NCBI GenBank assembly: GCA_035760685.1
Contig: DASTSM010000297.1
Coordinates: 1 to 5,715, forward strand
Direction: 5' to 3'
DNA: 5,715 nucleotides
DNA from: ZC4RG20 sp035760685
GTDB taxonomy: Bacteria; Pseudomonadota; Gammaproteobacteria; Steroidobacterales; Rariloculaceae
The notes under the pieces are model-generated. The model was not told where the DNA came from, made no database searches, and saw only the letters and a list, made by a program, of their open reading frames with translations. Both the position numbers and the translations under genes were made by a program. Shown in pieces: positions 5,622-5,715 of this stretch (the stretch's first letter is position 1; the number at the start of each line of letters is the position of its first letter).

Positions 5622-5715
5622 AGAGACGAGAGCAGCACCGTGCGATCCCGAGCGAGGTCGCCTTCGCGCGTTAGGTATGCGACCATCTCTCGAGGGTGGA
5701 GTCAGGGTCAGGATT

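Larger units (their letters stand above)
5479..5715 (-). other. glgC upstream region, no supported gene
   Basis: These 237 bases hold no recognisable coding sequence. Open frames across them translate to Arg-rich, low-information peptides typical of GC-rich non-coding DNA. The part nearest glgC (about 5479-5530) is A-rich on the minus strand, as expected for a 5' leader. I found no convincing -35/-10 pair or sigma-54 site, so the operon promoter is presumed here or further right, but not located. Other contents are a hairpin with a U tract (5565-5593), a palindrome flanked by direct repeats (5602-5621) and a tandem hexamer at the extreme right edge. Confidence 0.5.

Noticed and set aside
4817..5686. 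Minus-strand open frame starting at 5686, upstream of and overlapping glgC
   Set aside because: It reads glgC in another frame and turns into Arg-rich repeats. The leader portion has no motif and no ribosome binding site was identified for it. The conserved glgC frame explains the region.
5683..5699. CCATCTC/GAGGGTGG imperfect hairpin as a plus-strand terminator
   Set aside because: The stem depends on two G-U pairs and is not followed by a T tract.
5481..5714. Possible 3' end of an upstream minus-strand gene stopping at TAA (5483-5481) just before the glgC ATG
   Set aside because: The frame is open to the window edge for 77 codons but has no ATG, GTG or TTG start, its translation is Arg-rich without motifs, and it would run through the A-rich leader and glgC ribosome binding site. 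It cannot be excluded without sequence to the right.

Overview
The window is a compact glycogen/trehalose operon on the minus strand. Reading from high to low coordinates it holds glgC (ADP-glucose pyrophosphorylase), glgX (glycogen/maltodextrin debranching enzyme), treZ (maltooligosyltrehalose trehalohydrolase) and the first 69 codons of treY (maltooligosyltrehalose synthase), which runs off the left edge. All four were identified from family motifs visible in the translations; no search was run.

The DNA is strongly GC-rich. In glgX and most of treZ the codons TTA, CTA and TCA are absent over long stretches. The GlgC is of the proteobacterial tetramer type: its motifs align with the E. coli protein as I remember it. 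A high-GC proteobacterium, or a related lineage such as Myxococcota, is the best guess. No rRNA, tRNA or other taxonomic marker is present, so this is inference only.

Layout: 5479-5715 is a 237-base region with no supported gene. It contains an A-rich leader just before glgC and a short hairpin followed by five Us. 4207-5478 is glgC. After a 28-base gap, 2067-4178 is glgX, starting at GTG. treZ (223-2073) overlaps the glgX stop by 7 bases (ATGGTAG). After a 14-base gap, treY (1-208) starts; its Shine-Dalgarno sequence overlaps the treZ stop (TAGGAGG). Spacing and overlaps indicate one transcript with translational coupling. No terminator lies at the left end, so the operon continues beyond the window.

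Inferred pathway: GlgC makes ADP-glucose, the committed donor for alpha-1,4-glucan. Glycogen synthase and branching enzyme, not seen here, would build the polymer. GlgX removes short branches. TreY turns the reducing end of the linear maltodextrin into a trehalosyl unit, and TreZ releases trehalose. The operon therefore joins the entry step of glycogen synthesis to the TreYZ exit route to trehalose, an osmolyte and desiccation protectant.

I see no mobile element, CRISPR array, toxin-antitoxin system or defence system. The content is ordinary metabolism. The points worth a second look are the glycogen-to-trehalose gene order, altered regulatory-site residues in GlgC, and the possible attenuator before glgC.
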